DNA of 64,000 bases from Pseudoalteromonas arabiensis (GCF_001550155.1 NZ_LRUF01000026.1:470374-534373), one strand, 5' to 3'. Shown: positions 49,255 through 59,886, counted from the stretch's first letter. Translations and numbers: made by a program. Notes: a model not told the origin generated them from the sequence alone.

Positions 49255-50295
49255 TTAGTCGAATGCTGGATGGCAAGGTAGTGCCATTTCGACAGGCTGA
49301 CAAAACACTAAACATATATGTGTTAATGCTTGATAAGGTGCAACTAGATTCCCTTGCTTATAAGCGGCATCAAACTGCGCTAGGTGTTTAGTGATTTGTT
49401 CAAGGGCTTTAATATTAAGGCGGTTTAGGGCTTGTTGAGTCGTTGCTTGTTGGTTTTTCCAAATATTAAACTGTTTGTATAAATCAGCCATATTGGCACC
49501 ATTTAAGCGCCCGTGTTGCATTGCCAACAAACTTGCTGCTTCTTTATTAATAGCCCAAAAGATACTCATGGCTTCCGTGTTGTCATCAGCAAGTTTACTC
49601 ATAATTTTAACGACTTGTTCAGACTGACCTTGTAAAAGAGCATTGCTTAAATCGAAAATATCAAACTTAGATTGATTAAGTAGTCCTTGCATCACCGCTT
49701 GTTGATCAACTAAATCACTACCATACAGTAGCGATAGTTTTTCAAGTTCTTGATGACAAGCAAGCAGGTTACCTTCAGTGGCATCAATTAAGCTTTGTTT
49801 TGCATTGTTGTGCAGATTTAGGTTTAAACTGTCGCATTGGTCATCAAGCCAGCGACTCAAGTGATTCCCTGTTAGTGGGTAGCAAGGTACAAATACACCT
49901 TGTTTATCAAGTGCTTTAAACCACGCGCTACGTTGAATGTCTTGACTGGCTTTAGCACCTTTTAACACTAAAATAGTGTCTGGATTGACAAGCTCTACGA
50001 GCTGTTTAAATATTTGGCTACCTTGCGTACCAGGTTTTTGCTCGTTTAAGTCAAACTCGATTAAAGTACGCGCACTAAATAACGACATACTTTGATATTG
50101 GGCAATGATTTCTTGCCAATCAAAGCCTGGCATTAGTGTAAATTTAATAACTTCATCAAAGCCTTGCTGTTTAGCTGCTTGACGAATTTGCATGACGCAC
50201 TGTGTAATTTGATAGGGCTCTTCACCAAACACCATGTAAAAAGGCGCAAGGCCTTTTTTTAACTGGCTAGGTAGCTGGTTTGCATAGCAACGCAT
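49255..50295 (-). CDS. holA: DNA polymerase III delta subunit
   Basis: A 346-residue clamp-loader subunit that opens the beta clamp. It has the N-terminal F-Y-M-V-F-G-E-E-P-Y segment and the L-A-C-H-Q-E-L-E-K-L-S-L-L-Y-G stretch of HolA. Starts on the base of the lptE stop. Confidence 0.95.
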   Translation of the reverse strand: MRCYANQLPSQLKKGLAPFYMVFGEEPYQITQCVMQIRQAAKQQGFDEVIKFTLMPGFDWQEIIAQYQSMSLFSARTLIEFDLNEQKPGTQGSQIFKQLVELVNPDTILVLKGAKASQDIQRSAWFKALDKQGVFVPCYPLTGNHLSRWLDDQCDSLNLNLHNNAKQSLIDATEGNLLACHQELEKLSLLYGSDLVDQQAVMQGLLNQSKFDIFDLSNALLQGQSEQVVKIMSKLADDNTEAMSIFWAINKEAASLLAMQHGRLNGANMADLYKQFNIWKNQQATTQQALNRLNIKALEQITKHLAQFDAAYKQGNLVAPYQALTHICLVFCQPVEMALPCHPAFD

Positions 50296-50798
50296 TACAG
50301 TTGTGACAACTCTCGTACAATTCGACGACTTGCTTGCTTACGAATTTCGCTTAATAACAAGTCAAGCTCTTTGGCCTTTGCAAGCGCATTATCAGGGTCG
50401 TCTTGGTAATTACGATACAGCTCGAAGTTTTGGTTAATAGCTGGCTGACCAGGTCGTTTAAGTGTGTAACTAACACTGTAGGCTAATTCATATTCTGCAA
50501 CTTGACCATTGTCGAATAACGATAAGATCTGACGCTCTAAGCGATCTCTATGAATTGTTAGCTCCGGCAATAGTCGATCGCTATGCTGAAGTTCAACCTT
50601 ACTGGCAATCAACTCTTTTTCGACTAGCTCGAATAAGGCCGATTTCTCATCATCACCCACCAGTGAAATGACGTTTAAATCGTCAGGTAAGTTTGAGGCT
50701 TTCTTTAAATGAAAACCGCAACTTGTTAGTAATACACAGACTAGCACAAGGGCTAGTCTGTTTTTAAGTGCGTGAAGCGTTGCCATCTTAGTTGGCAA
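50295..50798 (-). CDS. lptE: LPS assembly lipoprotein
   Basis: A 167-residue outer-membrane lipoprotein (L-L-T-S-C-G-F-H-L) that plugs LptD during LPS insertion. The G-F-H-L after the lipidated Cys is typical. It overlaps the leuS 3' end by 11 bases and precedes holA. Confidence 0.94.
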   Translation of the reverse strand: MPTKMATLHALKNRLALVLVCVLLTSCGFHLKKASNLPDDLNVISLVGDDEKSALFELVEKELIASKVELQHSDRLLPELTIHRDRLERQILSLFDNGQVAEYELAYSVSYTLKRPGQPAINQNFELYRNYQDDPDNALAKAKELDLLLSEIRKQASRRIVRELSQL

Positions 50799-53376
50799 CC
50801 ACGTTAAGCAGCTTACCAGGTACGTAAATAACCTTACGAACTGTTACGCCATCTGTGAACTTAGTTACGTTCTCTTCAGCAAATGCTAGGGCTTCAACTT
50901 GCTCTTTGGTTGCATCGGCAGGCACTGTTAACTTAGCACGTAGTTTGCCGTTCACTTGTACAATGATGAGTTTCTCATCTTCAACAAGTGCAGATTCATC
51001 AACGGTAGGCCATGCCGCGTCTAAAATGTCGCCTTCTTTGCCAAGGTCTTGCCATAATTGGTGACACATATGCGGCGTGATAGGCGCAAGCATGATAAGC
51101 AATGCCTCAAGCGCTTCGTTAGCAATTGCCACATCTTGCTTATCAGCAAGTGGTGCTTTAAGCAACTTGTTCGAGATTTCCATGATTGCGGCGATAGCTG
51201 TGTTGAATGTTTGACGACGTTCAACGTCATCAGTGACTTTCGCAATGGCTTTATGTAGTTCACGACGAAGTACTTTTTGGTCGCTATTTAATGCAGATTT
51301 ATCAAGTGCTTGATAGCCCACCGTTTCTACATCAACGGCGTATTTCCAAATACGTTTTAAGAAACGCATTGCACCTTCAACACCTGAGTCAGACCATTCT
51401 AGGGTTTGCTCTGGTGGCGCAGTGAACATCATGAATAAACGCACTGTATCTGCACCGTACTGGGCAATAACTTGTTGCGGGTCGATACCGTTATTTTTCG
51501 ATTTCGACATTTTGCTCATGCCTGCAGAGAATACCGGCTCGCCATCTTCTTTGTGCCACGCTTTAACAACACGACCTTTGTCGTCTGTTTCAGTTTGTAC
51601 GTCTGTTGGTGAAATCCAGATATCACCGCCTTTCTCATCTTTACGATAGAACGTATCAGCTAATACCATGCCTTGACATAGTAAGCGCTCAAATGGCTCA
51701 TCTGAGTTTACTAAGCCAAAGTCACGTAATAACTTGTGGAAGAAACGTGAGTAAAGTAAGTGCAAGATCGCATGCTCAATACCTCCGATGTATTGGTTTA
51801 CTGGTAACCAGTAATTTGCAGCACCAGGCTCAATCATGCCTTCGTCAAAACGTGGGCTACAGTAACGCGCGTAGTACCATGATGATTCCATAAAGGTATC
51901 GAAGGTATCTGTTTCGTGGAATGCAGGCGCGCCATTTACAGTTGTTTTTGCCCACTCAGGGTCAGCTTTGATTGGTGAAGTCACACCATTCATTACCACG
52001 TCTTCAGGTAAGCGAACTGGTAGCATGTCTTCAGTTGCAGCAAGCTCATCACCATTTTCGTCGCTAAGCATTGGGATTGGAGAACCCCAGTAACGTTGAC
52101 GGCTAACACCCCAGTCACGTAGACGGAAGTTAACTTTACGCTCACCTACACCTAGCGCTTCTAGTTTATCTGCAACGGCATTAAACGCCGCTTCAAACTC
52201 AAGACCATCAAACTCACCAGAGTTAACTAACACGCCTTTTTCAGTAAATGCTTGGTTGTCTAAATCAACTGTTTCTTCAGAGCCAGCTGCTGGTGCGATA
52301 ACTTGGTTGATCTCAAGGCCATAAGCTGATGCGAATTCAAAGTCACGTTGGTCGTGTGCAGGAACAGCCATTACAGCGCCTGAGCCGTAATCCATTAATA
52401 CAAAGTTAGCAACCCAAATAGGTACTTGCTTACCCGTTAATGGGTGAATCGCATAAAAGCCCGTTGCAATGCCTTTTTTGTCCATGGTAGCCATGTCTGC
52501 TTCAGCGATTTTCGTGTTTTTACACTCATCAACAAACATTGCTACAGCGTCACTGTTTTTAGCTGCTTCTTGTGCAATTGGGTGACCGGCTGCAACAGCA
52601 ACATATGTCACACCCATAAAGGTATCAGGGCGCGTTGTATAAACACTGAATGTATCGTCGTTATCAGCACGCTTGAATTCGATTTCTAAACCTTCAGAAC
52701 GACCAATCCAGTTACGCTGCATGGTTTTAACTTGCTCAGGCCAGTGCTCAAGTTTGTCTAAATCGTCTAATAGCTCTTGTGCATAATCAGTGATTTTGAT
52801 GAACCATTGTGGAATTTCTTTTTGCTCAACAATGGCACCAGAACGCCAACCTCGACCATCAATTACTTGTTCGTTCGCAAGTACTGTTTGGTCAACTGGA
52901 TCCCAGTTTACTGTTGACATCTTTTTGTATACTAAGCCTTTTTCGTAAAGCTTGGTGAAGAACCATTGTTCCCACTTGTAGTATTCTGGGTGGCATGTAG
53001 CGATTTCACGATCCCAATCATAACCAAAGCCCAATTGCTTTAATTGGTCACGCATGTAATCGATGTTTTCATACGTCCACTTTGCAGGTGCGGTGTTGTT
53101 TTTGATTGCTGCATTTTCAGCGGGTAGGCCAAACGCATCCCAACCCATAGGTTGCATTACGTTTTTACCTTGCAAGCGTTGGAAGCGAGATACTACGTCA
53201 CCAATGGTGTAGTTACGAACGTGACCCATGTGGAGTCGGCCGCTTGGGTATGGGAACATAGATAGGCAGTAATACTTTTCTTTGCTCTCATCTTCAGTGA
53301 CTTTGAATACTTGGTTTTCTTCCCAGTAGGCTTGTACTTTTGACTCTATGTCTTGCGGGTTATATTGCTCTTGCAT
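50788..53376 (-). CDS. leuS: Leucyl-tRNA synthetase
   Basis: An 862-residue class I synthetase. H-I-G-H-like H-M-G-H (residue about 49) follows P-Y-P-S-G-R-L; K-M-S-K-S is near residue 620; the CP1 editing domain holds T-T-R-P-D-T-F-M-G. Length matches E. coli (860). First gene of the leuS-lptE-holA-nadD block. Confidence 0.98.
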   Translation of the reverse strand: MQEQYNPQDIESKVQAYWEENQVFKVTEDESKEKYYCLSMFPYPSGRLHMGHVRNYTIGDVVSRFQRLQGKNVMQPMGWDAFGLPAENAAIKNNTAPAKWTYENIDYMRDQLKQLGFGYDWDREIATCHPEYYKWEQWFFTKLYEKGLVYKKMSTVNWDPVDQTVLANEQVIDGRGWRSGAIVEQKEIPQWFIKITDYAQELLDDLDKLEHWPEQVKTMQRNWIGRSEGLEIEFKRADNDDTFSVYTTRPDTFMGVTYVAVAAGHPIAQEAAKNSDAVAMFVDECKNTKIAEADMATMDKKGIATGFYAIHPLTGKQVPIWVANFVLMDYGSGAVMAVPAHDQRDFEFASAYGLEINQVIAPAAGSEETVDLDNQAFTEKGVLVNSGEFDGLEFEAAFNAVADKLEALGVGERKVNFRLRDWGVSRQRYWGSPIPMLSDENGDELAATEDMLPVRLPEDVVMNGVTSPIKADPEWAKTTVNGAPAFHETDTFDTFMESSWYYARYCSPRFDEGMIEPGAANYWLPVNQYIGGIEHAILHLLYSRFFHKLLRDFGLVNSDEPFERLLCQGMVLADTFYRKDEKGGDIWISPTDVQTETDDKGRVVKAWHKEDGEPVFSAGMSKMSKSKNNGIDPQQVIAQYGADTVRLFMMFTAPPEQTLEWSDSGVEGAMRFLKRIWKYAVDVETVGYQALDKSALNSDQKVLRRELHKAIAKVTDDVERRQTFNTAIAAIMEISNKLLKAPLADKQDVAIANEALEALLIMLAPITPHMCHQLWQDLGKEGDILDAAWPTVDESALVEDEKLIIVQVNGKLRAKLTVPADATKEQVEALAFAEENVTKFTDGVTVRKVIYVPGKLLNVVAN

Positions 53377-53552
53377 CTACGATTCCAGACTTCTTGCAGA
53401 TTAATAAAAAATTGTCGATAAGGATAACTCAAAATACACGCTAATCACAGCGGCAAATAAGGGCTTTTATGAAATTCTCACTTTCAGGGCAGGTTAACCT
53501 ATACTTGACTATAGTAAGTACTGATTTTTCATCATTTTTGAAGGAGTAAACG

Positions 53553-54011
53553 ATGGCAGATTATAAATCATGGCTTAAAGACTTAAGCGAATGGCTGAAG
53601 GATGTTAAAGACAACGAGCTAAAAGATGCGATGGATAAGTTTGTTGAATCAGAGCAAGCACTCAAAGACTTAGGACAAGAAAAGCTTCATCAATATCGTG
53701 ACTATTTAAAGCGCGATATCGATCACATCAAAGAAAATGATCAACACTATGATTCTTTAGCTTGGATGGAATTAAAAGAGTCCCTTTGGTACGAGTTATC
53801 GCATATCGAAGACAAAACACAACTTGAATGGCATGCACTAAATCAAGATTTTAAACACAATGGCGTCTATCAGCAGGGAGAATGGATAGCCATGGGCACA
53901 TTAGTATGTAAAAATTGCCAGCATAGTTACGATGTTTACCACGCTACGCAAATTACCCCGTGTATTGAGTGTGGTGGTATTTACTTTAGCCGTAAGGCAT
54001 TACAACCTTAA
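53553..54011 (+). CDS. ybeL: DUF1451 zinc-ribbon protein (YbeL-like)
   Basis: A 152-residue cytoplasmic protein. The first 100 residues are helical and charged; the C-terminal zinc ribbon has C-K-N-C and C-I-E-C pairs. E. coli ybeL is also divergent from leuS. Function unknown. GAAGGAG precedes the start. Confidence 0.92.
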   Translation: MADYKSWLKDLSEWLKDVKDNELKDAMDKFVESEQALKDLGQEKLHQYRDYLKRDIDHIKENDQHYDSLAWMELKESLWYELSHIEDKTQLEWHALNQDFKHNGVYQQGEWIAMGTLVCKNCQHSYDVYHATQITPCIECGGIYFSRKALQP

Positions 54012-54080
54012 TCAGTGACGCAGGCTTGGGCTGGGCGTTACCTATAATGCCCAGCTAACGCTGGGAAATAAGAAGTTAGA

Positions 54081-56483
54081 ATGACAAAAAAACTGATCCC
54101 TCTACCTGTTAGCGCATTGGCACCTGAAATTGCCGACAATCATGTAGCCACTTGCATGAAAAACCCTTATCCAGAAACACTCACGTTTATTGGTCAACAA
54201 CGAGCTCAAAGTGCGCTTGATTTTTCATTAGGTATGGAGTTACCTGGTTACAATGTGTATGTGATGGGGGAAGCCGCACTTGGCCGCTTTACTCTCGTTA
54301 AAGACAAATTAACAACTCATTCTAAAGAGCGCCCAACGCCTAACGAGTGGCTGTATGTTAATAATTATGATGATCATCGCGAACCAATAGCAATGTTTAT
54401 GCAAGCAGGGCAGAGCAAGCAATTAGCTGATGATATAGATTCATTTATTGATGAAGTACTTGATACTTTTCCTGCTGCATTTGACAATCCAGGTTATCAG
54501 CGCAAGAAGAAATCAATCGACCGTGAATTTACCGATACTTACGATGCCGCAATCACTGCCGTGGAAATTGCAGCCCTTGAGCAAAGTGTGGCGTTGATTG
54601 AAGAAAACGGCGTTGTTGGTTTTGCGCCTTTAGTTAATGGCAAACAGCTCAGTGATACAGAATTTTCATCCCTTGATGAACCACTTCGAGACGAGTTTTA
54701 TGAGGTCATTGAAAAGCTTGAAGATGCGTTAATAGAAGCGCTAATTGAGCTACCACGCTGGAAACGTGAATCCTCAGAAAAATTACGTAACTTAAAAAAA
54801 TCAACCGCAGAGCTTGCTACTAAACCCTTGATTAAAGCACTTGAGCATAAATATGCTACACATATTGGTGTTCTGCGTTACTTAAAAGACATTCGCGAAG
54901 AAATCATCGATGCTGTACTTGAGTGGCTTGACGATGATGACAACGATGAAAACAAAGAAGACTTTGACCGTAAAGGCATGCTAACTGACTTCTTTGCGCC
55001 AAACATTCTGGTGGAGTACAAAGAAGGTGATGCTGCCCCTGTGGTGTATGAACCGAATCCAACCTTTGGCAATATTTTCGGCAAAATTGAATATGCAACC
55101 TCACAAGGTTCGCTTATCACCAGTTACCGTTCAATCCAACCAGGAGCACTGCACCGTGCGAATGGTGGCTATTTGATTATGGATGCCGAGAAAGTCATGG
55201 CTAACCCACAAGTATGGGATGGGCTTAAACTGTCTTTAAAAACGCATCAAATCAAAAACGACTTGCCATATCAAGACAGCTCAGTAGGAAGTAGCTTTAC
55301 GTTACGCCCGCAGCTTATTCCTCTTGATGTAAAAATAGTGCTTTTAGGCTCACGAGACCTTTATTACACCATTGGTGAGTACGACGAAGAGTTTGCTGAG
55401 CTGTTTCGTGTACTGGCTGACTTTGATTATTACTTGCCAAGTAGCGATAAACTGCAATATCAGTTCATTACCAAGGTGACTGAATACTGTCAGCAAACAT
55501 TACATTGCACGACAAACGAAGCCGCTATGGCGCGTTTGCTTAAGTTTAGCTACCGCCAAGCAGAGCATCATAACAAGCTCTCTGCGCGTTTTGCTGATGT
55601 ACTAGAATTAGTGGCAGAAGCAAGCTTCTATGCAAAGCAGGATGGCCAAACTGTAATAGATGCTCATCATATTGATGAGGCGATTGTTGGCAAGCAATAC
55701 CGCACAGGGCAAATCTCTGAGACCATGCTAAGTGACATCAAAGAGGGGCAAATTTTAATTGCCACTGAAGGTCATGCTGTGGGTAAAGTGAATGGTTTAA
55801 CTGTGCTGCACATTGGTGATACTTCATTTGGTACACCAGCACGCATTACAGCCACTGTTTATGCAGGTGCTGATGGCGTGATTGACGTTGAACGCGAAGC
55901 AGAACTGGGTAAAGCAATTCACTCCAAAGGGGTGATGCTATTAACCGGTTACTTAGGTAATAAATACGCTCAGCAATTTAGTTTGACGCTCAGTGCTAAT
56001 ATCGCAATCGAACAAAGTTATGGCTATATCGACGGTGATAGCGCGTCACTGGCGGAGTTGTGTGCGCTTATATCAGCAATAACGAATCTACCTATTAGCC
56101 AATCAATTGCATTAACTGGCTCTATCAACCAACACGGGGACGTGCAATCAATTGGTGGTGTAAACGAGAAAATAGAGGGCTTCTTTAAGTTATGTAAAAT
56201 GCGAGGCTTAACTGGCGAGCAAGGGGTGATCATCCCTAAATCAAACCAAGTGAATTTAGTGCTTGATAATGAAGTGCTCGACGCTGTCGAAAAAGGTCGT
56301 TTTAATATTTATGCCGTTGAAACAGTAGATCAAGCGTTGAGTCTATTAATGGAAAAAGAAGCTGGCGAAATGACCGAGCAAGGCTATCCTGATGGCTCTA
56401 TCAATGCATTAGCACTTGCAAGACTGGCAAATATTGCAGATATCGTTAATGGCGATAATGATGATGAGAAGGACGCAGAATGA
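54081..56483 (+). CDS. Lon-like ATP-dependent protease (AAA_32 type)
   Basis: An 800-residue Lon-family protease related to YcbZ/LonB. The C-terminal peptidase has the catalytic Ser in G-D-S-A-S-L-A-E (about residue 655) and Lys in V-N-E-K-I-E-G (about 698). The N-terminal AAA region has a degenerate P-loop, G-E-A-A-L-G-R-F-T, with Arg instead of Lys. A helical insertion lies at about 130-300. Overlaps the FKBP gene by 4 bases (ATGA). Substrate unknown. Confidence 0.92.
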   Translation: MTKKLIPLPVSALAPEIADNHVATCMKNPYPETLTFIGQQRAQSALDFSLGMELPGYNVYVMGEAALGRFTLVKDKLTTHSKERPTPNEWLYVNNYDDHREPIAMFMQAGQSKQLADDIDSFIDEVLDTFPAAFDNPGYQRKKKSIDREFTDTYDAAITAVEIAALEQSVALIEENGVVGFAPLVNGKQLSDTEFSSLDEPLRDEFYEVIEKLEDALIEALIELPRWKRESSEKLRNLKKSTAELATKPLIKALEHKYATHIGVLRYLKDIREEIIDAVLEWLDDDDNDENKEDFDRKGMLTDFFAPNILVEYKEGDAAPVVYEPNPTFGNIFGKIEYATSQGSLITSYRSIQPGALHRANGGYLIMDAEKVMANPQVWDGLKLSLKTHQIKNDLPYQDSSVGSSFTLRPQLIPLDVKIVLLGSRDLYYTIGEYDEEFAELFRVLADFDYYLPSSDKLQYQFITKVTEYCQQTLHCTTNEAAMARLLKFSYRQAEHHNKLSARFADVLELVAEASFYAKQDGQTVIDAHHIDEAIVGKQYRTGQISETMLSDIKEGQILIATEGHAVGKVNGLTVLHIGDTSFGTPARITATVYAGADGVIDVEREAELGKAIHSKGVMLLTGYLGNKYAQQFSLTLSANIAIEQSYGYIDGDSASLAELCALISAITNLPISQSIALTGSINQHGDVQSIGGVNEKIEGFFKLCKMRGLTGEQGVIIPKSNQVNLVLDNEVLDAVEKGRFNIYAVETVDQALSLLMEKEAGEMTEQGYPDGSINALALARLANIADIVNGDNDDEKDAE

Positions 56484-56956
56484 TTAATTTAATACTTTTA
56501 CTGATTATTGGTATTTTTTGTTTCTTAATTTTTAAAAATAGCAAAAAGGCTAAGCTGCAAGCCCTTGAAAATGAAAAACTCGCTGCTGATTTTTTAGCAA
56601 CCAATAGTCAAGCTGATGATGTACACGAAACAGCTTCAGGTTTGCAATACAAAATAGAGCAAAGTGCAGGGAATGACGAAAAACCCAATGCGATTAGCAA
56701 AGTTAAAGTGCATTACCATGGCACGCTTATGGATGGCAGCGTATTTGATAGTTCAGTAGTACGTAACTCGCCAATTAGCTTTGGTTTGAACCAAGTGATT
56801 GCCGGTTGGACTGAGGGGTTACAGTTAATGAGCGAAGGGGATAAATTCACCTTTTATATTCCGCCGCAGCTTGCTTACGGGCGTAAGCGCGTTGGTAGTA
56901 TTCCAGCTGGCTCATTACTGATATTTGATGTCGAGTTGATAAAGATAGAATCTTAA
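56480..56956 (+). CDS. FKBP-type peptidyl-prolyl isomerase, membrane-anchored
   Basis: A 158-residue protein with an N-terminal membrane segment (residues 3-19) and an FKBP domain at 50-157 (V-H-Y-H-G-T-L-M-D-G, S-V-F-D-S-S, V-I-A-G-W-T-E-G, P-P-Q-L-A-Y-G). Active-site residues are intact. It is a FklB/FkpA-like foldase, probably facing the periplasm. Translationally coupled to the Lon-like gene. Confidence 0.92.
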   Translation: MINLILLLIIGIFCFLIFKNSKKAKLQALENEKLAADFLATNSQADDVHETASGLQYKIEQSAGNDEKPNAISKVKVHYHGTLMDGSVFDSSVVRNSPISFGLNQVIAGWTEGLQLMSEGDKFTFYIPPQLAYGRKRVGSIPAGSLLIFDVELIKIES

Positions 56957-56962
56957 AACACA

Positions 56963-56991
56963 AAAAAAGGCTTCATCATGAAGCCTTTTTA
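56963..56991. terminator. Bidirectional terminator between the FKBP gene and lnt
   Basis: AAAGGCTTCAT and ATGAAGCCTTT arms with A and T runs on either side serve both convergent genes. Confidence 0.88.
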
Positions 56992-56995
56992 ATGG

Positions 56996-58555
56996 TTACT
57001 TTTTGAATCTTACAATCACACCAGCAGCACTGAGTAATATCACCACAACCCATACTGGCAAATTGCCGTATTGGCTATAAATACTATCGCCTTTGATGAG
57101 CGTAATTGTTGCCTCGAGTACATCGGCTTTAAATTGCGGCATAGCTAATTGTGATTTAGCGATGGGGTCGTAAACAGCGCTAATACCATTATTCGTCACT
57201 CGAATCAGCGGGCGCTGTAATTCAAGGGAACGCATACGCGCTATTTGCATATGCTGATGCGGGCCATGTGAGTCACCAAACCACGCATCGTTACTAACCG
57301 TGAATAAAATATCAGATTCACTGCGGTAATTGCCACGAACTAAACTAGCAAAAGCAATCTCATAACAGATTGCAGGTAAAATATTTAAGCCATTTGCCCG
57401 TAAATTGTTTTGCACTTCATCGCCGCGGGTAAAAGATGACATAGGCAAATCAAACAATGGCGCGATTGGGCGCAGTAATTCTTGAAATGGCACAAATTCA
57501 CCAATCGGCAATAACTGATGCTTTTGATAGCGGTTTTTAGCTAAATACTGATAGTGGCCTTCGCTATCTTCCAGCTCTTTTTTACCAAGCACAATTAGCG
57601 TATTAAAAATGTTACGGGTGTCGTATTGGTAATCAACGATACCTGTAATAAGTGCCGTATTGTTAAATGTGGCAGCGCTATCAAGACCTGTTAAATACTC
57701 ACTGGCCAATGCTTCGAGCTCTGGGACTGCGGCTTCAGGCCAAACAATTAAATCAGCATTCCAATGCAGGCGGGTCATGTCTTGGTATTTACTCATGGTA
57801 TTCCAAAATTCTGACGGCTCAAAGCGTAAGTGCTGTTTAATATTACCTTGTACGAGAACTGTTTTGATTGTTTTATCTTGATACTTTGTAGGGCTGCTAT
57901 TTGCGATAAAATATAAGCCTGTAAGTATTACGACAGAAATAATTAACGGTTTAATATCTTTGTTTATCAAGCGATAAAGCGAAAAGGCAATGAATACGCA
58001 AATAAGCGTGATACCAAACTCACCAATCACGGGTGCTAAAAAATTCAGCGGGCTGTCTGTTTGGGTGTAACCAAAGCTCAGCCAAGGAAAACCGGTAAGC
58101 AAAGTACCGCGTAAATATTCTGTAATAGCAACGGTAGCAAGTAACCAACAAATAAAGCTATAGGGGCCGTTAGCAAGACGTGTAGCGAGCCAAGCGGCTA
58201 ATGCAGGATACAGGGCTAAATATGCGCACAGTAAAACCATAAGCGAAATAGAGGCAATCAGTGGCATGCCGCCAAAAGTCGCTATAGAAACATGCACCCA
58301 GCTAATACCTGCACCAAACCAGCCCAAACCAAAGATAAAGCCATATTTGGCACTTTGCTTTGCTGCGGTCTTACCACTTGCAAGGGGGTTAATGCAGTAG
58401 AGAAGGGCACCGAGTGATATAAAAGCAATATACCAAAGATTAAAGGGGGCGTAGCTAAGGGTCAAAAAGAGGCCCGCAATAAGTGCGAGCCAGGCTTTTT
58501 TATCTTTTGCAAGAAGGCTTAGGTTAGTTAGCAGTTTCTTCACTGTCGTTATCAT
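56996..58555 (-). CDS. lnt: Apolipoprotein N-acyltransferase
   Basis: A 519-residue inner-membrane enzyme completing lipoprotein maturation. Six to eight membrane segments (1-210) precede a nitrilase domain with Glu in W-P-E-A-A-V-P, Lys in K-H-Q-L-L-P and Cys in I-C-Y-E-I-A. It overlaps corC by 32 bases. Confidence 0.97.
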   Translation of the reverse strand: MITTVKKLLTNLSLLAKDKKAWLALIAGLFLTLSYAPFNLWYIAFISLGALLYCINPLASGKTAAKQSAKYGFIFGLGWFGAGISWVHVSIATFGGMPLIASISLMVLLCAYLALYPALAAWLATRLANGPYSFICWLLATVAITEYLRGTLLTGFPWLSFGYTQTDSPLNFLAPVIGEFGITLICVFIAFSLYRLINKDIKPLIISVVILTGLYFIANSSPTKYQDKTIKTVLVQGNIKQHLRFEPSEFWNTMSKYQDMTRLHWNADLIVWPEAAVPELEALASEYLTGLDSAATFNNTALITGIVDYQYDTRNIFNTLIVLGKKELEDSEGHYQYLAKNRYQKHQLLPIGEFVPFQELLRPIAPLFDLPMSSFTRGDEVQNNLRANGLNILPAICYEIAFASLVRGNYRSESDILFTVSNDAWFGDSHGPHQHMQIARMRSLELQRPLIRVTNNGISAVYDPIAKSQLAMPQFKADVLEATITLIKGDSIYSQYGNLPVWVVVILLSAAGVIVRFKK

Positions 58556-59408
58556 CAGCCTTAGGAATAGTTACTTGCAATTGCAAGATGCGACGATTGT
58601 CCGCATTGGTGACTTTAAACTGTAAACCATCAATATCAATGGTTTCACCACGGCTCGGCATATGGCCAAACGCATGCAATACAGTACCACCAATAGTATC
58701 TGCATCTGAGGTACTGTAACCTGTTTTAAAGTATTCGTTAAAGTCGTCGACCGGTGTCAGTGCTTGCACGGCATAAACATGCTTTGCAACTTGACGAATA
58801 TCTTGTTGGTCTTCGCTTTCATCGTGCTCATCTTCAATTTCACCAACGATGATTTCGAGAATATCTTCAATAGTTACAAGACCAGATACACCGCCATATT
58901 CATCGATTACAATGGCCATGTGGTAACGCTGTTGACGAAACTCGTTAAGGAGCGTGTCAACACGTTTACTCTCTGGCACCACAACGGCTGGTCGTAAATA
59001 ATCACGTAAAGAAGGTAGTTGCTCATCTTTGTTGATGATCAATGGTAATAGGTCTTTAGCTAATAAAATACCTTCAACATGGTCTTTATCTTCGCATACG
59101 ACAGGAAAGCGTGAGTGCGTAGAATCGACCATCATAGGTAATAGCTGTTCTAGAGGTGTATCGACTTCTAGGGTGACCATTTGTGAGCGCGGTATCATTA
59201 TATCGCGCACTTTTAGCTCTGATACACCCAGTACCCCTTCAATCATATCCTTTGTTTCAGGGTCGATAAGGTCGCGTTCTTGCGCATCGGCAATTACTTC
59301 TACCAGCTCTTCTCTATTCTGGGGTTCCCCTTGCAACATTTGGGCTATACGGCCCAACCAAGTTTTGCCAGAAGAACCCTGGCTAGTTTGCGAGTTGTCG
59401 TCGCTCAT
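58524..59408 (-). CDS. corC: Magnesium/cobalt efflux CNNM-like protein CorC
   Basis: A 294-residue cytoplasmic protein with two CBS domains (about 65-190) and a C-terminal CorC_HlyC domain. I-P-R-S-Q-M-V and D-E-Y-G-G-V-S-G are typical. E. coli keeps it between ybeY and lnt as here. Confidence 0.96.
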   Translation of the reverse strand: MSDDNSQTSQGSSGKTWLGRIAQMLQGEPQNREELVEVIADAQERDLIDPETKDMIEGVLGVSELKVRDIMIPRSQMVTLEVDTPLEQLLPMMVDSTHSRFPVVCEDKDHVEGILLAKDLLPLIINKDEQLPSLRDYLRPAVVVPESKRVDTLLNEFRQQRYHMAIVIDEYGGVSGLVTIEDILEIIVGEIEDEHDESEDQQDIRQVAKHVYAVQALTPVDDFNEYFKTGYSTSDADTIGGTVLHAFGHMPSRGETIDIDGLQFKVTNADNRRILQLQVTIPKADDNDSEETAN

Positions 59409-59430
59409 TGCGTCTAATTGCTCCGTTAAT

Positions 59431-59886
59431 TTAAATATCGTCTCGATATGGGTCAGCGATGTTCAGATCGGCAAGTAACTGCTTTTCTATGCTTTCCATT
59501 TCAAGTGCATCTTCGTCCTTTATATGGTCAAATCCAAGTAAATGCAAGCATCCATGAATCACCATATGGGCAAAATGGTCGTGAAAGGCCTTTTCTTGTT
59601 CAATTGACTCGGCTAAAACAATCGCCGGACAAATGATTAAGTCACCGACTAAAGGTAACTCAATGCCAGGTGGTGCTTCAAACGGAAACGATAAGACATT
59701 AGTCGGCTTGTCTTTACCACGGTAGTCATTATTAAGCTGTTGACTTTGTGCCTCATCACTTATCACAATAGTCAGTTCAGCGTCTTCACGATAATTGCTA
59801 AGGGCTTTATCAGCCCAAAGCTGGAATTGTTCAAAGCTGGGTAAGTTGTCAAACTCACAGGCTATTTGTAGGTCTAATTCGGTCAC
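59431..59886 (-). CDS. ybeY: Endoribonuclease YbeY
   Basis: A 151-residue metallo-RNase for 16S rRNA 3' maturation and 70S quality control. The metal motif H-G-C-L-H-L-L-G-F-D-H is intact. It overlaps ybeZ by 4 bases. Confidence 0.97.
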   Translation of the reverse strand: MTELDLQIACEFDNLPSFEQFQLWADKALSNYREDAELTIVISDEAQSQQLNNDYRGKDKPTNVLSFPFEAPPGIELPLVGDLIICPAIVLAESIEQEKAFHDHFAHMVIHGCLHLLGFDHIKDEDALEMESIEKQLLADLNIADPYRDDI

